Source: DASRDE01 sp035938175 (GTDB taxonomy: Bacteria > Vulcanimicrobiota > Vulcanimicrobiia > Vulcanimicrobiales > Vulcanimicrobiaceae). From it: 64,000 bases of DNA. The notes under the pieces were generated by a model that was not told the origin of the DNA, searched no databases, and saw only the letters and a list, made by a program, of their open reading frames with translations. A program made the translations under genes and the position numbers. Of the stretch, positions 1 to 8,417 are shown in pieces. The DNA lies in assembly GCA_035938175.1 (NCBI GenBank), contig DASZHD010000018.1:1-64000 (forward strand), given 5' to 3'. How positions within the stretch are numbered: the first letter of the stretch is position 1; each line of letters opens with the position of its first letter.

Positions 1-220
1 CGGTATTGTCGGGCAGCAGTTGCACTTGATCTACGGTGCCTACGGTCACGCCGCTGAAGAATACTTGAGCGCCCGTCGGCAGACCGGATGCCGTTGAAAA
101 ATGCACGCCGATGCGGTAACCGCTATGCCGCGTTCCGAAATCCGTGATGACGTAAAATATTCCGAAAAGCATCGCCAGCGCGATGACCGCAAACAGGCCT
201 AGTTGGGCTTGTCTCGACAT
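1..220 (-). CDS. mlaD: MlaD-like MCE-domain substrate-binding protein (5' part only)
   Basis: The frame starts at an ATG (218-220) and runs off the left edge of the window. The visible 73 residues have a short cytoplasmic start, one hydrophobic anchor (about residues 6-26) and then the beginning of an MCE/MlaD domain, recognisable from the stretch STASGLPTGAQVFFSGV followed by VGTVDQV. MCE proteins are periplasm-facing lipid carriers of the Mla ABC system, which moves phospholipids between the two membranes of diderm bacteria. It lies directly downstream of mlaF and mlaE on the same strand, which supports the call. The C-terminal part cannot be seen, so it could be a longer Mce-type protein. 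Confidence 0.85.
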   Translation of the reverse strand, partial: MSRQAQLGLFAVIALAMLFGIFYVITDFGTRHSGYRIGVHFSTASGLPTGAQVFFSGVTVGTVDQVQLLPDNT

Positions 221-269
221 GATTTCCGATCTTTATCCCCCATTGCTCCCATACCCCCTTACGCGCGCG

Positions 270-1025
270 TCAAAGCGGTATCGGACCGACCTCCGAGCCC
301 TGTAAAAACTGCTGAACGATAGGATTCATCGATTTGCGCACGTCTTCGACGGTACCGTATTCGATGATAGCGCCTTCAAAGAGCATCGCCACGTAATCCG
401 CCATCATGAAGATCGATTCCAGGTCGTGCGATATGACGACGGCCGTTGCGTTGAGCTGCTTGCGCAGCCGCTGAATCGTGTCGGTAAGCAGATGCGTCAC
501 GATCGGGTCCAGTCCCGTGGTAGGCTCGTCGTACAGCACCAAGTCGGGATTGGTTACGACGGCGCGTGCGAACCCCGCGCGTTTGAGCATTCCGCCCGAT
601 AATTCGCTCGGCATATTACCGGCCGTATGCGCCAATCCGACGCTATCGAGCGTGTGGATGACGATCTCGCGGATCTCTTCTTCCGACAGCGACGTGTGCT
701 CGCGAAGAGGCAGCGCGATGTTGTCGCCGACGGTCATACTGTCGAAGAGTGCGGCGAACTGAAATGAAAATCCGATCCGCGTGCGCATCTCGATCAACTC
801 CGCCTCGCGCATGTGACAGATGTCCTGCCCGCGAACGTACACGTGTCCCCCATCCGGTTTACGCAGGCCGTCGAGCAGGCGCAGGATCGTGGATTTTCCG
901 GCGCCGGATAGTCCGATGATGCACGTGATCGCCCCTTCAACGATGTCCAGGCTGCAGTTTGCCAGCACGACTTTCTCGCCGTATCGCAGGGTGACGTCTT
1001 CCAAGCGCGCGATGATCTTCGCCAT
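270..1025 (-). CDS. mlaF: ABC transporter ATPase, MlaF-like
   Basis: This 251-residue protein is a complete ABC ATPase. It has Walker A GLSGAGKST (residues 38-46), the signature LSGGM (142-146), Walker B LVLYDE (about 162-167) followed by the TTGLDP D-loop, and the H-loop VISHD. The KRAGFARA continuation of the signature is typical of the MlaF/Mkl branch. It would power the MlaE permease for phospholipid transport at the inner membrane. Its ATG overlaps the mlaE stop by one base, so the two are translationally coupled, and mlaD follows about 50 bases later. Confidence 0.93.
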   Translation of the reverse strand: MAKIIARLEDVTLRYGEKVVLANCSLDIVEGAITCIIGLSGAGKSTILRLLDGLRKPDGGHVYVRGQDICHMREAELIEMRTRIGFSFQFAALFDSMTVGDNIALPLREHTSLSEEEIREIVIHTLDSVGLAHTAGNMPSELSGGMLKRAGFARAVVTNPDLVLYDEPTTGLDPIVTHLLTDTIQRLRKQLNATAVVISHDLESIFMMADYVAMLFEGAIIEYGTVEDVRKSMNPIVQQFLQGSEVGPIPL

Positions 1026-1858
1026 CAGCCGGTTCCGTAGAGAAAGTACGAGAGCACGAAGTTCATGATGAAGATTAGGATGATGCAGATGACCACTGCA
1101 CTCGTCGTGGAACGGCCGACGCCGGCTGCGCCCCCGGTCGTGTTCATTCCTTGATACGACCCGACCAATGCGATGATGATGCCGAAGATCACCGATTTGA
1201 ACAAGCCTTTGACCACGTCTTCAAAGCCGATAGTCTGCCGCGCCGACGACATGAAATCGTTGTACGCAATATGTGCTTGCGCGTTCGCGATCCACTCGCC
1301 GCCGAGAACGCCCACGACGTCGGCAAAGACCGTCAGCAGCGGCAGCATAATCATTAGCGCGAGCACCCGTGGGACGACGAGAAACCGCACCGGCGCCAGC
1401 CCGAGCGACTGCAGTGCCTCGATCTGTTCCGTCACCGCCATCGACCCCAGCTCGGCAGCGATTGCGGCGCAAACGCGTCCCGCGACGACGACCGCCGTCA
1501 GCATCGGGCCCAATTCGCGCACGTTCGTATACGAAACGATCCCGCCGACGAAACTGCCGAAGCCGTACTGTACCGCCTGCACCGCGGATTCGAGCGCGAA
1601 CACCATGCCGGTGAACAGCGAGGTGAGCAGCACGATGATGAGCGATTGGTACCCCAGCAGAAAACACTGGCTTACGGTCTCCGAGAACCGGATCCGCAGC
1701 TTGAAGATGGTGAGGAAGGTCTCGCCGCCGAGCGCGGCCACGCCGCCGATGTATTCGAAGAATGAATTGATCTGCCGGCCCACGCCCTCGAGCGCGCCGA
1801 CGCTCGCCCGTTCGACCGCTTCCGCCGGCGTCTCAGACTCGTTGAGCGTTCGCGACAC
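1025..1858 (-). CDS. mlaE: ABC transporter permease, MlaE family
   Basis: This is an integral membrane permease of the MlaE (DUF140) family with about five hydrophobic segments and conserved features such as VRELGPMLTAVVVAGRV and ELGSMAVTEQIEAL. The frame stays open to an ATG at 1894, but I prefer the GTG at 1858: a GGAG ribosome site lies seven bases upstream, and the product (277 residues) then has a usual family N-terminus. With this start it overlaps the preceding small ORF by 26 bases. It partners MlaF and MlaD in lipid transport. The call is secure; the start is less so. Confidence 0.9.
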   Translation of the reverse strand: MSRTLNESETPAEAVERASVGALEGVGRQINSFFEYIGGVAALGGETFLTIFKLRIRFSETVSQCFLLGYQSLIIVLLTSLFTGMVFALESAVQAVQYGFGSFVGGIVSYTNVRELGPMLTAVVVAGRVCAAIAAELGSMAVTEQIEALQSLGLAPVRFLVVPRVLALMIMLPLLTVFADVVGVLGGEWIANAQAHIAYNDFMSSARQTIGFEDVVKGLFKSVIFGIIIALVGSYQGMNTTGGAAGVGRSTTSAVVICIILIFIMNFVLSYFLYGTG

Positions 1859-2177
1859 CTTGCATCTCCGAAAGCACGGCTTGCGTGGCTTCAATCCGGC
1901 GCACAGCCACGCCGCGTTCCGCCGTCAGATTGAAGTGCACTTGGTTCACCTGCTCCAGCCGCTTGTCGACGTCGCGCAGATGCGCCCGGGCTTCCCGTTC
2001 GAAGCCGGTAAAATACCGCTTGACCGCATCCAAATATGCTGCGCGCTCGCGTTCGTCGGCTTCACCGCCGGCGAGGGCGCTTTCGATGCGCTTTTGCGCG
2101 GCCTTCATCGCGCGGTCCGTAATGTAGAATTGCCCCACGCGTTCGACGAGCGCGTGGAAGCTTGGATCCTCAGACAT
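1833..2177 (-). CDS. Small charged, probably coiled-coil protein of unknown function
   Basis: This is a 114-residue, strongly charged, predicted all-helical protein with no signal peptide, membrane segment or cysteine. I do not recognise the family. Heptad-like spacing around residues 60-100 (LRDVDKRLEQVNQ and onward) suggests a coiled coil. It is wedged into an operon: its ATG overlaps the rph stop by eight bases and its 3' end overlaps mlaE by about 26 bases. This tight coupling argues that it is translated. Whether it serves RNA processing or the lipid transporter cannot be told from sequence. Confidence 0.6.
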   Translation of the reverse strand: MSEDPSFHALVERVGQFYITDRAMKAAQKRIESALAGGEADERERAAYLDAVKRYFTGFEREARAHLRDVDKRLEQVNQVHFNLTAERGVAVRRIEATQAVLSEMQGVANAQRV

Positions 2178-2895
2178 ACACCTCGAGCGCGGACCGTTGA
2201 ATCGTCAGAAGCTCGGCAATCCCCCGCTCTGCTAGACCCAGCAGCGTGTCCAATTCGCTGCGCGAGAACGGCGTAGCCTCGGCCGTCCCTTGTAATTCCG
2301 TAAACCGCCCGGCGTCCGTCATAAAGACGTTCATATCCACCTCGGCCCGACTATCCTCGTCATACGCAAGGTCCAAGAGGGGCCGGCCGCCCACGATCCC
2401 CACACTCGTGGCGGCGATCTGCCCGATCAAGGGCCACTTGGAACGGTCCTTGTTATCGAAAGCCGTCGACAGCGCCAGTGCGAGGGCCACCCACGCGCCG
2501 GTGACGGCGGCCGTGCGGGTTCCGCCGTCGGCTTGCAAGACGTCGCAGTCCAGCCACACGGTGCGTTCTCCCAGCTTGGCCATGTCGGTCACTGCCCGCA
2601 GCGCCCGCCCGATGATGCGCTGAATTTCGTGGGTGCGCCCGCCGAGCTTTCCTTTTGTGGCTTCGCGCTGCGTGCGCTCTTGCGTCGCGCGCGGGAGCAT
2701 CGCGTATTCGGCGGTCACCCAACCCGTGCCGCGGCCTTTCATCCATTGCGGCACGCGGTCTTCCAGCGTCGCGGCGCATAGGACCCTCGTGTTGCCGACG
2801 CTGATGAGCGCACTGCCTTCCGCATACTTGAGAAAATGCGGTTCTATGTGAACCGGACGCAGTTCGTCCGGACGCCGGCCATCCGTTCTGATCAT
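2170..2895 (-). CDS. rph: Ribonuclease PH
   Basis: This 241-residue 3'-5' phosphorolytic exoribonuclease trims tRNA 3' ends. I take the ATG at 2895 because it gives the canonical N-terminus MIRTDGRRPDELRPV; the frame extends upstream but that part resembles nothing in the family. Family hallmarks visible are the GNTRVLCAATLEDRVP stretch, RGTGWVTAEYAMLPRAT, RTHEIQRIIGRALRAV and the phosphate-binding DVLQADGGTRTA region. The length is normal. It appears to lead the operon that continues into the small ORF and the mla genes, and is divergent from the SARP-type regulator. Confidence 0.95.
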   Translation of the reverse strand: MIRTDGRRPDELRPVHIEPHFLKYAEGSALISVGNTRVLCAATLEDRVPQWMKGRGTGWVTAEYAMLPRATQERTQREATKGKLGGRTHEIQRIIGRALRAVTDMAKLGERTVWLDCDVLQADGGTRTAAVTGAWVALALALSTAFDNKDRSKWPLIGQIAATSVGIVGGRPLLDLAYDEDSRAEVDMNVFMTDAGRFTELQGTAEATPFSRSELDTLLGLAERGIAELLTIQRSALEVYV

Positions 2896-2955
2896 CGACG
2901 TGCCGTGTTGGCCAGTTCGCCGTAGCCGCCCTGTGATTATCAAAACGCAGCAGGC

Positions 2956-3010
2956 TCGAGTGGCGGAGGATGCGTAAGCACTCGACGGGCTACCAACCCG
3001 GGAGTAGTGC
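2956..3010 (+). promoter_or_regulatory. 5' leader with inverted repeat and ribosome site of the SARP-type gene
   Basis: In the short divergent gap between rph and the regulator, a perfect 7-base inverted repeat (TCGAGTG at 2956-2962, CACTCGA at 2979-2985) sits just upstream of a GGGAG ribosome site (about 3000-3004) and the ATG at 3011. It could be an operator or an mRNA leader hairpin. No convincing -35/-10 pair was seen. Confidence 0.35.
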
Positions 3011-6000
3011 ATGGACGTCGACCGCGGGCTTCGGATCGATCTCCTCGGCCAGCCGCGATTTTTCTATAACGGCGAACCCTTCGCGTTTCACAGCCGGCCG
3101 CGCGCACTTCCGCTCCTGGTTTTTCTGCTGCTGCACCGAGGCGCTCATCTGACGCGGGATTTCGTCGCGTTTTCGCTTTGGCCGGACGACAGCGAGACCG
3201 ATGCACGCGGCAAACTTCGCCGCTACCTTCACCACGTAACGAGTGCATTGCCGCCGTGCGCCGTACCGTACATCGCGTCCAAGGACGACAGCATCCGCTG
3301 GAACGACGAAGCAGGCGTCCGGGTGGACGTCGACGAGTTCGAGCGGTGCGCCGGCGACGACACGCGCTGGCATGAAATCGTCGAGTTGTATCGCGGCGAT
3401 CTGGCGCCGGCAGTTTACGACGAATGGATTTCGCCCGTGCGAGAGCGTCTGCGGCGCAAGTACATCGCCGTGGTCGAACGCTTGCTGCTTCGCGCCCGAA
3501 GCCGGCGTGAATTTACCACGGCGCTTTCGTACGGAGAACGCATTCTGGCCACCGATCGCTGGCGCGAAGACACGTTGCGGCAAATCGCATCGATCCGCTA
3601 CGAGAGCGGCGACCGCGCCGGCGCGTTGCGCGAAATCGACGTCTTCGCTGAGCGCCTCGCCGACGAGATGGGCGTCGAATTGATGCCGGAAACGCTGGCG
3701 CTTCGCGCGCTCATGCTGCGCGGCGGCGCCCTGCCGGACGCCGTGCAAGAATCGATCGATACGCCGGTTCCCGGCAACGCGCTGCCGTTCGTCGGGCGCG
3801 TGGAAGAGCTCGAGACGCTCGGCGAGGCGTGGCGCCGGGCCGCCCAAGGCAGCGGTAAAGCCGTGCTCATCGGCGGCGAAGCGGGCATCGGCAAGACGCG
3901 TCTGGCCAACGAACTGGCGCTGCTGGTAAACACGCAGGGCGGTCGCGTGCTGCGCGGCACGACGTCCTCTCCCGAACAGCTGCCGTACCAGCCGATCGTC
4001 GAGGCCTTGCGCGACGCGCTACCGCTTTTGGTCGCGATTGAAGTGCGTCCCATTTGGCTCGCCGCCGTCGCCGCGCTCGTTCCGGAGCTTACGCTCCGGC
4101 GCAGCGACGTACCGGAACTGCCGCCGATCGACCCCGCTCGCGAGCGCGCGCGTTTGCTCGAAGGCTTGGCGGCGGTGATCGGCGGCCTCGCGCGCCAGCG
4201 GCCGCTGCTGATCGTTTTGGAAGATCTGCAATGGGCGGGCGAAGCGACGCTGTCATCCTTCGAATATCTGGCGCGCCGCGTCGCCGCGCTTCCCGCGCTG
4301 ATCGTCGGAACCTATCGAAACCAAGGTGACGACGTGGTGCGCGCACTGCAGCCGCTGCGCCGCAAACTGCAGCTCGAAAACGTCGCCGACCATCTCTCGT
4401 TGGGCGGACTCTCGAGCGGCGAAGTCTGCGAACTCGCGCGCAGTCTTCCGCCGCTTGCCGCGGACGCCGGCGCGATCGGTGCGCACGTTCACGCCGTCAG
4501 CGGCGGAAATCCGCTCTTCGCCGGCGAGCTCTTGCGCGAAAGCGCCGAATCCGGAATCCGCGAAGCGTCGTCCCGCTTTTTGCAGGCGATGATCGAAGTG
4601 CGCACGAGCCGTGCCTCCGAAAACGCGCGCACGATCGGGGAGGTCGCAAGCGTGCTCGGCGCGACGTTCGACGTGCATTTGCTCTGTGAGACCTCGGGAG
4701 TTCCCGAAGACGCGGTCTTGGACGGCCTGCGCGAATTGCTTGGGCGAAATTTGGTACGCGAAGTCGGGAAAGTGCACTTTGCATTTACCTTTGCGCATCA
4801 ACTCATTGCCGCAGCGATCTACGAAAGCGTGGAGGCGGTTCGCCGCGCGCAGTGGCACCGGCGCGCTGCGGTCGCCATCGAACGCCTCGCGAGCGATCGC
4901 GAAGAAGCGGCCGGAACGCTTGCGTATCATTACGATCGCGGCGGCGAGCCCGAGAAGGCGTCGGCGTACTACCTGGCATCGGCAAAGCGCAGCTTTGCGC
5001 TATTCGCAAATCAGGATGCTCTGACCAGCGCCACGCGCGGGCTCGAGCAAACGCACGATACGCAACGGCGGCGCGACCTTTTGGGCTTGCGCGAACGTAT
5101 TCTCGCCCGCTTGGGCGACCTTCAGGCGCAGCGCGCGGACATCGACGCGCTGGAACGCTTGGCACTAGACGACGATGCGCGCACGGACATCCTGTGGCGC
5201 CGCGCTCAATGGGCCCGCGCGGTCGGCGAACTCACGGACGAGGCACGCTTTCTGGACGATTTCGCCGAACGCGTTCGCGCCGCCGGCGATCGGCCTCGGC
5301 AAGCTGCCGCGTATCGCGCGGCCGCGCGCAATCTGATGGCGCGCAGTCATTATGCAGACGCCGTTGCGCAAGCCGAAGCGGCCTTGCAGATCGACGTCGC
5401 CGAAGGCCACATACCGGGCCAGATCGACGAGCTGTGTCTGCTATCGGAGATTTCCGTCAATCAGGGTGACGCGTCGCGCGCGGAAAAAACCCTCGAAGAC
5501 GCGCGGCTGCGCGCGCAAAGCAGCGGCGATCCGGTACTCATCGCACGCGTCGCAATGGCCGGTGCCGCCGTCGCGATCAATCGCCGCGATTTTGCGCGCG
5601 CGTTGACCGATTCCCGCGAGGCGCAATCGCGTTTCCGCGAAATCGGCGATCGCGCGGGTGAGGCCGAAGCGGGTGCGCGCGTGGCTGCGGCGCTGTCGTT
5701 TCAAATGCGTTTCGAAGAAGCGGGCGCCGAATTCGAAGCCGCCGCGAATATCTATCGCGCACTGGGAAACCGTTTGCAGTTGGCGTACTTGCTCTTCAAT
5801 CAGACCGGAGGGCAGATGCAGCTCGGGCTCGTCGGCGACGCGCAAGACTCGCTCACCTCCGCCCTGGAGATTTTCGAAACGTTTGAAGACGTCCGCGGCC
5901 GCGTGGCGTGCCTAGCGAACTTGAGCATGGTACGACTGTTGCAGCAAGAACCGCACGAAGCCAAAGAGATCGGGATGCGGGCGCTCCAGATCTCTCGCGA

Positions 6001-6460
6001 AATTTCCAATTCCGTTATCGAAGCGGCCGCGCTGGCGAATCTCGGGAACGCCGAACGCGAGCTCGGCGAATTGGATTCGGCGCTCGCGCACATGAAAGAA
6101 GCCCTCGCCATACGCGAGCGCCTGGGACGTTCCGCGACGTTCGAGGAGCTGGGCGATTTTGCGCTGGCACAACTGAAAGCACGCGAGCCGGACGCCGTGC
6201 GCACCGCGGACGACATCATGGATCGTGCCGACGCATCGGGCGAAAACACGGTTTGGCCGCACTACTGCTTTTGGGCCGCCGCCCGCGTTTATCACGAGCG
6301 CGGCGAGCCGGCAAAAGCCGCCGCTGCGCTGGAAAAAGCTCAGGCCCACGTTCGCGCACAGCTCGAGGCGATGAGCGACGAACGATCCCGCCGCGCGTTC
6401 GGAAATTTGAAGGACGTGCGCGCGATCGCTGCCGCTGCCTCCGACGGCATCTGGCCTTGA
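3011..6460 (+). CDS. SARP/BTAD-type transcriptional regulator with AAA ATPase and TPR-rich C-terminus
   Basis: This 1149-residue cytoplasmic regulator begins with a winged-helix plus BTAD module (residues about 8-240: LRIDLLGQPRFFYNGEP, then FSLWPDDSETDARGKLRR), as in AfsR/DnrI-type SARP proteins. A STAND-like ATPase follows, with Walker A GEAGIGKTRL near residue 290 and Walker B LLIVLEDLQW near residue 400. From about residue 620 to the end it is helical and repetitive with a TPR-like pattern (for example ALANLGNAERELGELDSALAHMKEAL). Such proteins integrate an unknown signal through the TPRs and ATPase to activate transcription. It stands alone on the plus strand; the target genes are unknown. 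There is no C-terminal LuxR domain, in contrast to the regulator at 15743. Confidence 0.85.
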   Translation: MDVDRGLRIDLLGQPRFFYNGEPFAFHSRPRALPLLVFLLLHRGAHLTRDFVAFSLWPDDSETDARGKLRRYLHHVTSALPPCAVPYIASKDDSIRWNDEAGVRVDVDEFERCAGDDTRWHEIVELYRGDLAPAVYDEWISPVRERLRRKYIAVVERLLLRARSRREFTTALSYGERILATDRWREDTLRQIASIRYESGDRAGALREIDVFAERLADEMGVELMPETLALRALMLRGGALPDAVQESIDTPVPGNALPFVGRVEELETLGEAWRRAAQGSGKAVLIGGEAGIGKTRLANELALLVNTQGGRVLRGTTSSPEQLPYQPIVEALRDALPLLVAIEVRPIWLAAVAALVPELTLRRSDVPELPPIDPARERARLLEGLAAVIGGLARQRPLLIVLEDLQWAGEATLSSFEYLARRVAALPALIVGTYRNQGDDVVRALQPLRRKLQLENVADHLSLGGLSSGEVCELARSLPPLAADAGAIGAHVHAVSGGNPLFAGELLRESAESGIREASSRFLQAMIEVRTSRASENARTIGEVASVLGATFDVHLLCETSGVPEDAVLDGLRELLGRNLVREVGKVHFAFTFAHQLIAAAIYESVEAVRRAQWHRRAAVAIERLASDREEAAGTLAYHYDRGGEPEKASAYYLASAKRSFALFANQDALTSATRGLEQTHDTQRRRDLLGLRERILARLGDLQAQRADIDALERLALDDDARTDILWRRAQWARAVGELTDEARFLDDFAERVRAAGDRPRQAAAYRAAARNLMARSHYADAVAQAEAALQIDVAEGHIPGQIDELCLLSEISVNQGDASRAEKTLEDARLRAQSSGDPVLIARVAMAGAAVAINRRDFARALTDSREAQSRFREIGDRAGEAEAGARVAAALSFQMRFEEAGAEFEAAANIYRALGNRLQLAYLLFNQTGGQMQLGLVGDAQDSLTSALEIFETFEDVRGRVACLANLSMVRLLQQEPHEAKEIGMRALQISREISNSVIEAAALANLGNAERELGELDSALAHMKEALAIRERLGRSATFEELGDFALAQLKAREPDAVRTADDIMDRADASGENTVWPHYCFWAAARVYHERGEPAKAAAALEKAQAHVRAQLEAMSDERSRRAFGNLKDVRAIAAAASDGIWP

Positions 6461-6536
6461 CCCGCCCGCGGGACAGCGCCGGGACGGCCCGGTGTTACGG
6501 TGTGTCCGGATCACCCGTCGCCGGAGGAACGAACCG

Positions 6537-7109
6537 ATGCGAAGACTCTATCGTACATTCGCGCTGGGCGCATTGCTCGCCGCACTCATCCCATTCCCTT
6601 CGGCCGCTCAAACCGCTTCGGCTCCGCCGCAGTCAAACGGCGGACTTAAAGTGGATCCCTGCGCAATGCTGAGCGCGCCGGACATCGGTTCTGCGCTCGG
6701 CACCGGCGCCAGGACCGTTGGAACACCTTGGCGCCCTTCGCCCAACGAATGCGCCTGGGCCGTTGCAGCACACGCCGGAGCTCCGGCGCAGAACGTTCTT
6801 CTGGTAATGCAGCCGGTAGCGGCGGCCGCGGCGCCTGCGCCGTGCCGCGGCCTGGGCTGCATCGGGTTCGTGCAGTCCTTGAGCGGAACGCACCTGGTTC
6901 CTAGTTTACCGCCCGCTTTTTCGGACGCGTTTGCCGGCGCGCAGTTGATCGCCGGGCTCGGCGACAAGGCGTCGTGGAAAGACGGACGGCTAACGGTTCT
7001 GCGGGCCGACACGGCGTTTCAGCTGATCGTGCACGGCTCGGCATCACCGGCGCTGAACACGTCGGAAGCGCTTGCCCGTGACGTTCTTTACCGAATCGCG
7101 ACGCCGTGA
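6537..7109 (+). CDS. Secreted protein of unknown function (possible DUF3558-like)
   Basis: This 190-residue protein starts at the ATG at 6537, which has a GGAGG ribosome site ten bases upstream; the upstream extension of the frame is not supported. It has a good Sec signal peptide (MRRLYRTFALGALLAALIPF, cleavage after about residue 24, SAAQ). The mature part opens with DPCAMLSAPDIGSALG, which resembles the start of DUF3558-type lipoproteins and related stress or secreted proteins, but there is no lipobox. Two cysteines (about CRGLGC) could form a disulphide. Function unknown. It lies between the SARP regulator and another secreted protein on the same strand. Confidence 0.6.
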   Translation: MRRLYRTFALGALLAALIPFPSAAQTASAPPQSNGGLKVDPCAMLSAPDIGSALGTGARTVGTPWRPSPNECAWAVAAHAGAPAQNVLLVMQPVAAAAAPAPCRGLGCIGFVQSLSGTHLVPSLPPAFSDAFAGAQLIAGLGDKASWKDGRLTVLRADTAFQLIVHGSASPALNTSEALARDVLYRIATP

Positions 7110-7144
7110 TACCCTCAATTCCCCGCTTCTACGGAGATAGCACT

Positions 7145-7720
7145 ATGCGCACTTGTATAGCCACTCTCACCTTACTCGCACTGGCTTTTGCAGCCGCGCC
7201 CGCATTCGCCGATCCGGTCGGCGATCTCAATCAAGCGCTGCACGCGTTTTCGCAAATCAAATCGGTTCACACCGACGTCACATCGCCAGGAGGCGAAGCT
7301 TCGATCGATCAAATCGGTGCGCACAAGATGCGCTATTCCGCTACGATCATGGGCCGGCAAATGCAGGTCGTACGCATCAACGCCGATTCCTGGGTCAACG
7401 TCGGCGGACACTGGACGCACGACAACTACGGACAGAACCCCATGTTCACGCAGATCGGCGCGGCGCAAAACGCCATCATGCACCAGAAGAACGTTGGCGA
7501 CGGCTACATCGTCACCAACGCCGGTACCGTAACGGTAAACGGCGTCAGCGGCACGAAATACCACTTGGTCGACAAAGATAACCACGAACGCGCGGCGGAC
7601 GTCATCATCGGGCCCAACCACTTGCCGCTGCAACTCATCTTCGATACGAAGAGCGGCGAAGGGGCTACGGCGACGTATTCGCAATATAACAGCGTGGCCG
7701 ATTTCGGGCCGCCGCAGTAA
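7145..7720 (+). CDS. Periplasmic LolA/LppX-fold-like protein
   Basis: This 191-residue protein starts at the ATG at 7145, preceded by GGAGAT. A signal peptide (residues 1-22, ending AFA) is followed by a domain rich in alternating beta strands. Its pattern of a short helix, IKSVHTDV, KMRYSATIMG, SWVNVGGHW, then TKYHLVDKD and NHLPLQLIFDT is that of the LolA/LprG half-barrel proteins that shield lipids in the periplasm. The fold inference rests on this pattern only and the ligand is unknown. It follows the previous secreted protein within 36 bases and could be co-transcribed. Confidence 0.55.
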   Translation: MRTCIATLTLLALAFAAAPAFADPVGDLNQALHAFSQIKSVHTDVTSPGGEASIDQIGAHKMRYSATIMGRQMQVVRINADSWVNVGGHWTHDNYGQNPMFTQIGAAQNAIMHQKNVGDGYIVTNAGTVTVNGVSGTKYHLVDKDNHERAADVIIGPNHLPLQLIFDTKSGEGATATYSQYNSVADFGPPQ

Positions 7721-7735
7721 CCGCTAGATCGTCAA

Positions 7736-7763
7736 TTCGTGGGTGTGCGGGTGCTCCCACGAA
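7736..7763. terminator. Inverted repeat between convergent genes, possible terminator
   Basis: TTCGTGGG (7736-7743) and CCCACGAA (7756-7763) form a perfect 8-base stem with a 12-base loop, located between the stops of the convergent genes ending at 7720 and 7764. No clear T run follows on either strand, so this is a weak terminator candidate. Confidence 0.35.
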
Positions 7764-8066
7764 TCAATCTCGATCGACATGCACGGGCCCGTACTCGGCT
7801 TCGTAGTATGTGTCGCGCAGATTTCCGAGTTGCATGTCTCGCATCACCGGCGACCCGTCGCCGCGCAGCACCTTGGCGCTCTTGACTTGCAGCCGGTACG
7901 CCTCCAGGCGCGCATTCTTCCAATCGGAAATGTGCCAGCGCTGCGGCGCCATTACACGCCAGTCGTACGGCGCCAGCGCGCTCTTTTTGCCTTCCAAAAG
8001 CTCCAGCTCCACGCGGAAGCCCTCGCGTTCGAAAATTGCGTCCTCGACTTGGTTTTTCGTAGCCAT
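7764..8066 (-). CDS. Hypothetical protein, 100 residues
   Basis: This is a soluble, charged protein (starts MATKNQVEDAIFEREGFRV) with no signal peptide, cysteine pair or membrane segment. I do not recognise it. The middle contains a Trp-rich stretch (YDWRVMAPQRWHISDWKNARL) and the end is acidic. It is a single gene, divergent from the small membrane protein at 8082 with only 15 bases between starts, so the two probably share a control region. Confidence 0.55.
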   Translation of the reverse strand: MATKNQVEDAIFEREGFRVELELLEGKKSALAPYDWRVMAPQRWHISDWKNARLEAYRLQVKSAKVLRGDGSPVMRDMQLGNLRDTYYEAEYGPVHVDRD

Positions 8067-8081
8067 GGGTACCTACGTGCT

Positions 8082-8417
8082 ATGCCCAACAAACGCCGGG
8101 CGGCGCTCGCCTTTCAAGCTGTGTATTACTCCGTTACCGGCGCGTGGCCGTTGTTCAGCCGTCGCACGTTCGAAGCCGTTACCGGCCCCAAGAGCGACTG
8201 GTGGCTCGTGCAAATGGTCGGACTGCTCGCTTTTACCAACGGCGCCGCGATCGGCAGCAGCCTGCGAAACCCGCCGCCCGAGATCGTGCGTCTCTCACTC
8301 TTGTCGGCGTTTTCTTTTGCGGCCATCGACATCGTCTATACCGCGTCCGGCCGCATTTCGCCCGTGTATCTAGCCGACGCCGCCGTCGAGCTCGTCATAG
8401 CCGCCTTCGTCGCCTAA
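8082..8417 (+). CDS. Small integral membrane protein, unknown function
   Basis: The open frame extends further upstream, but that part lies antisense to the 7764-8066 gene and looks non-coding. I start at the ATG at 8082, giving 111 residues with about three to four hydrophobic segments (for example VQMVGLLAFTNGAAIGSSL and LSLLSAFSFAAIDIVYTA). No enzymatic motif is visible. Its stop overlaps the stop of the convergent methyltransferase gene. The family was not recognised. Confidence 0.5.
   Translation: MPNKRRAALAFQAVYYSVTGAWPLFSRRTFEAVTGPKSDWWLVQMVGLLAFTNGAAIGSSLRNPPPEIVRLSLLSAFSFAAIDIVYTASGRISPVYLADAAVELVIAAFVA

Noticed and set aside
1173..2276. Long plus-strand open frame opposite mlaE and rph
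   Set aside because: It is antisense to well-identified genes with strong homology, and its composition (Ser/Thr/Pro/Arg rich) is that of a shadow frame.
2956..3010. tRNA-like fold in the rph/SARP gap
   Set aside because: An inverted repeat is present but no cloverleaf can be formed and there is no T-loop.
7743..8081. N-terminal extension of the small membrane protein frame
   Set aside because: It is antisense to the 7764-8066 gene and lacks hydrophobic segments until the ATG at 8082.
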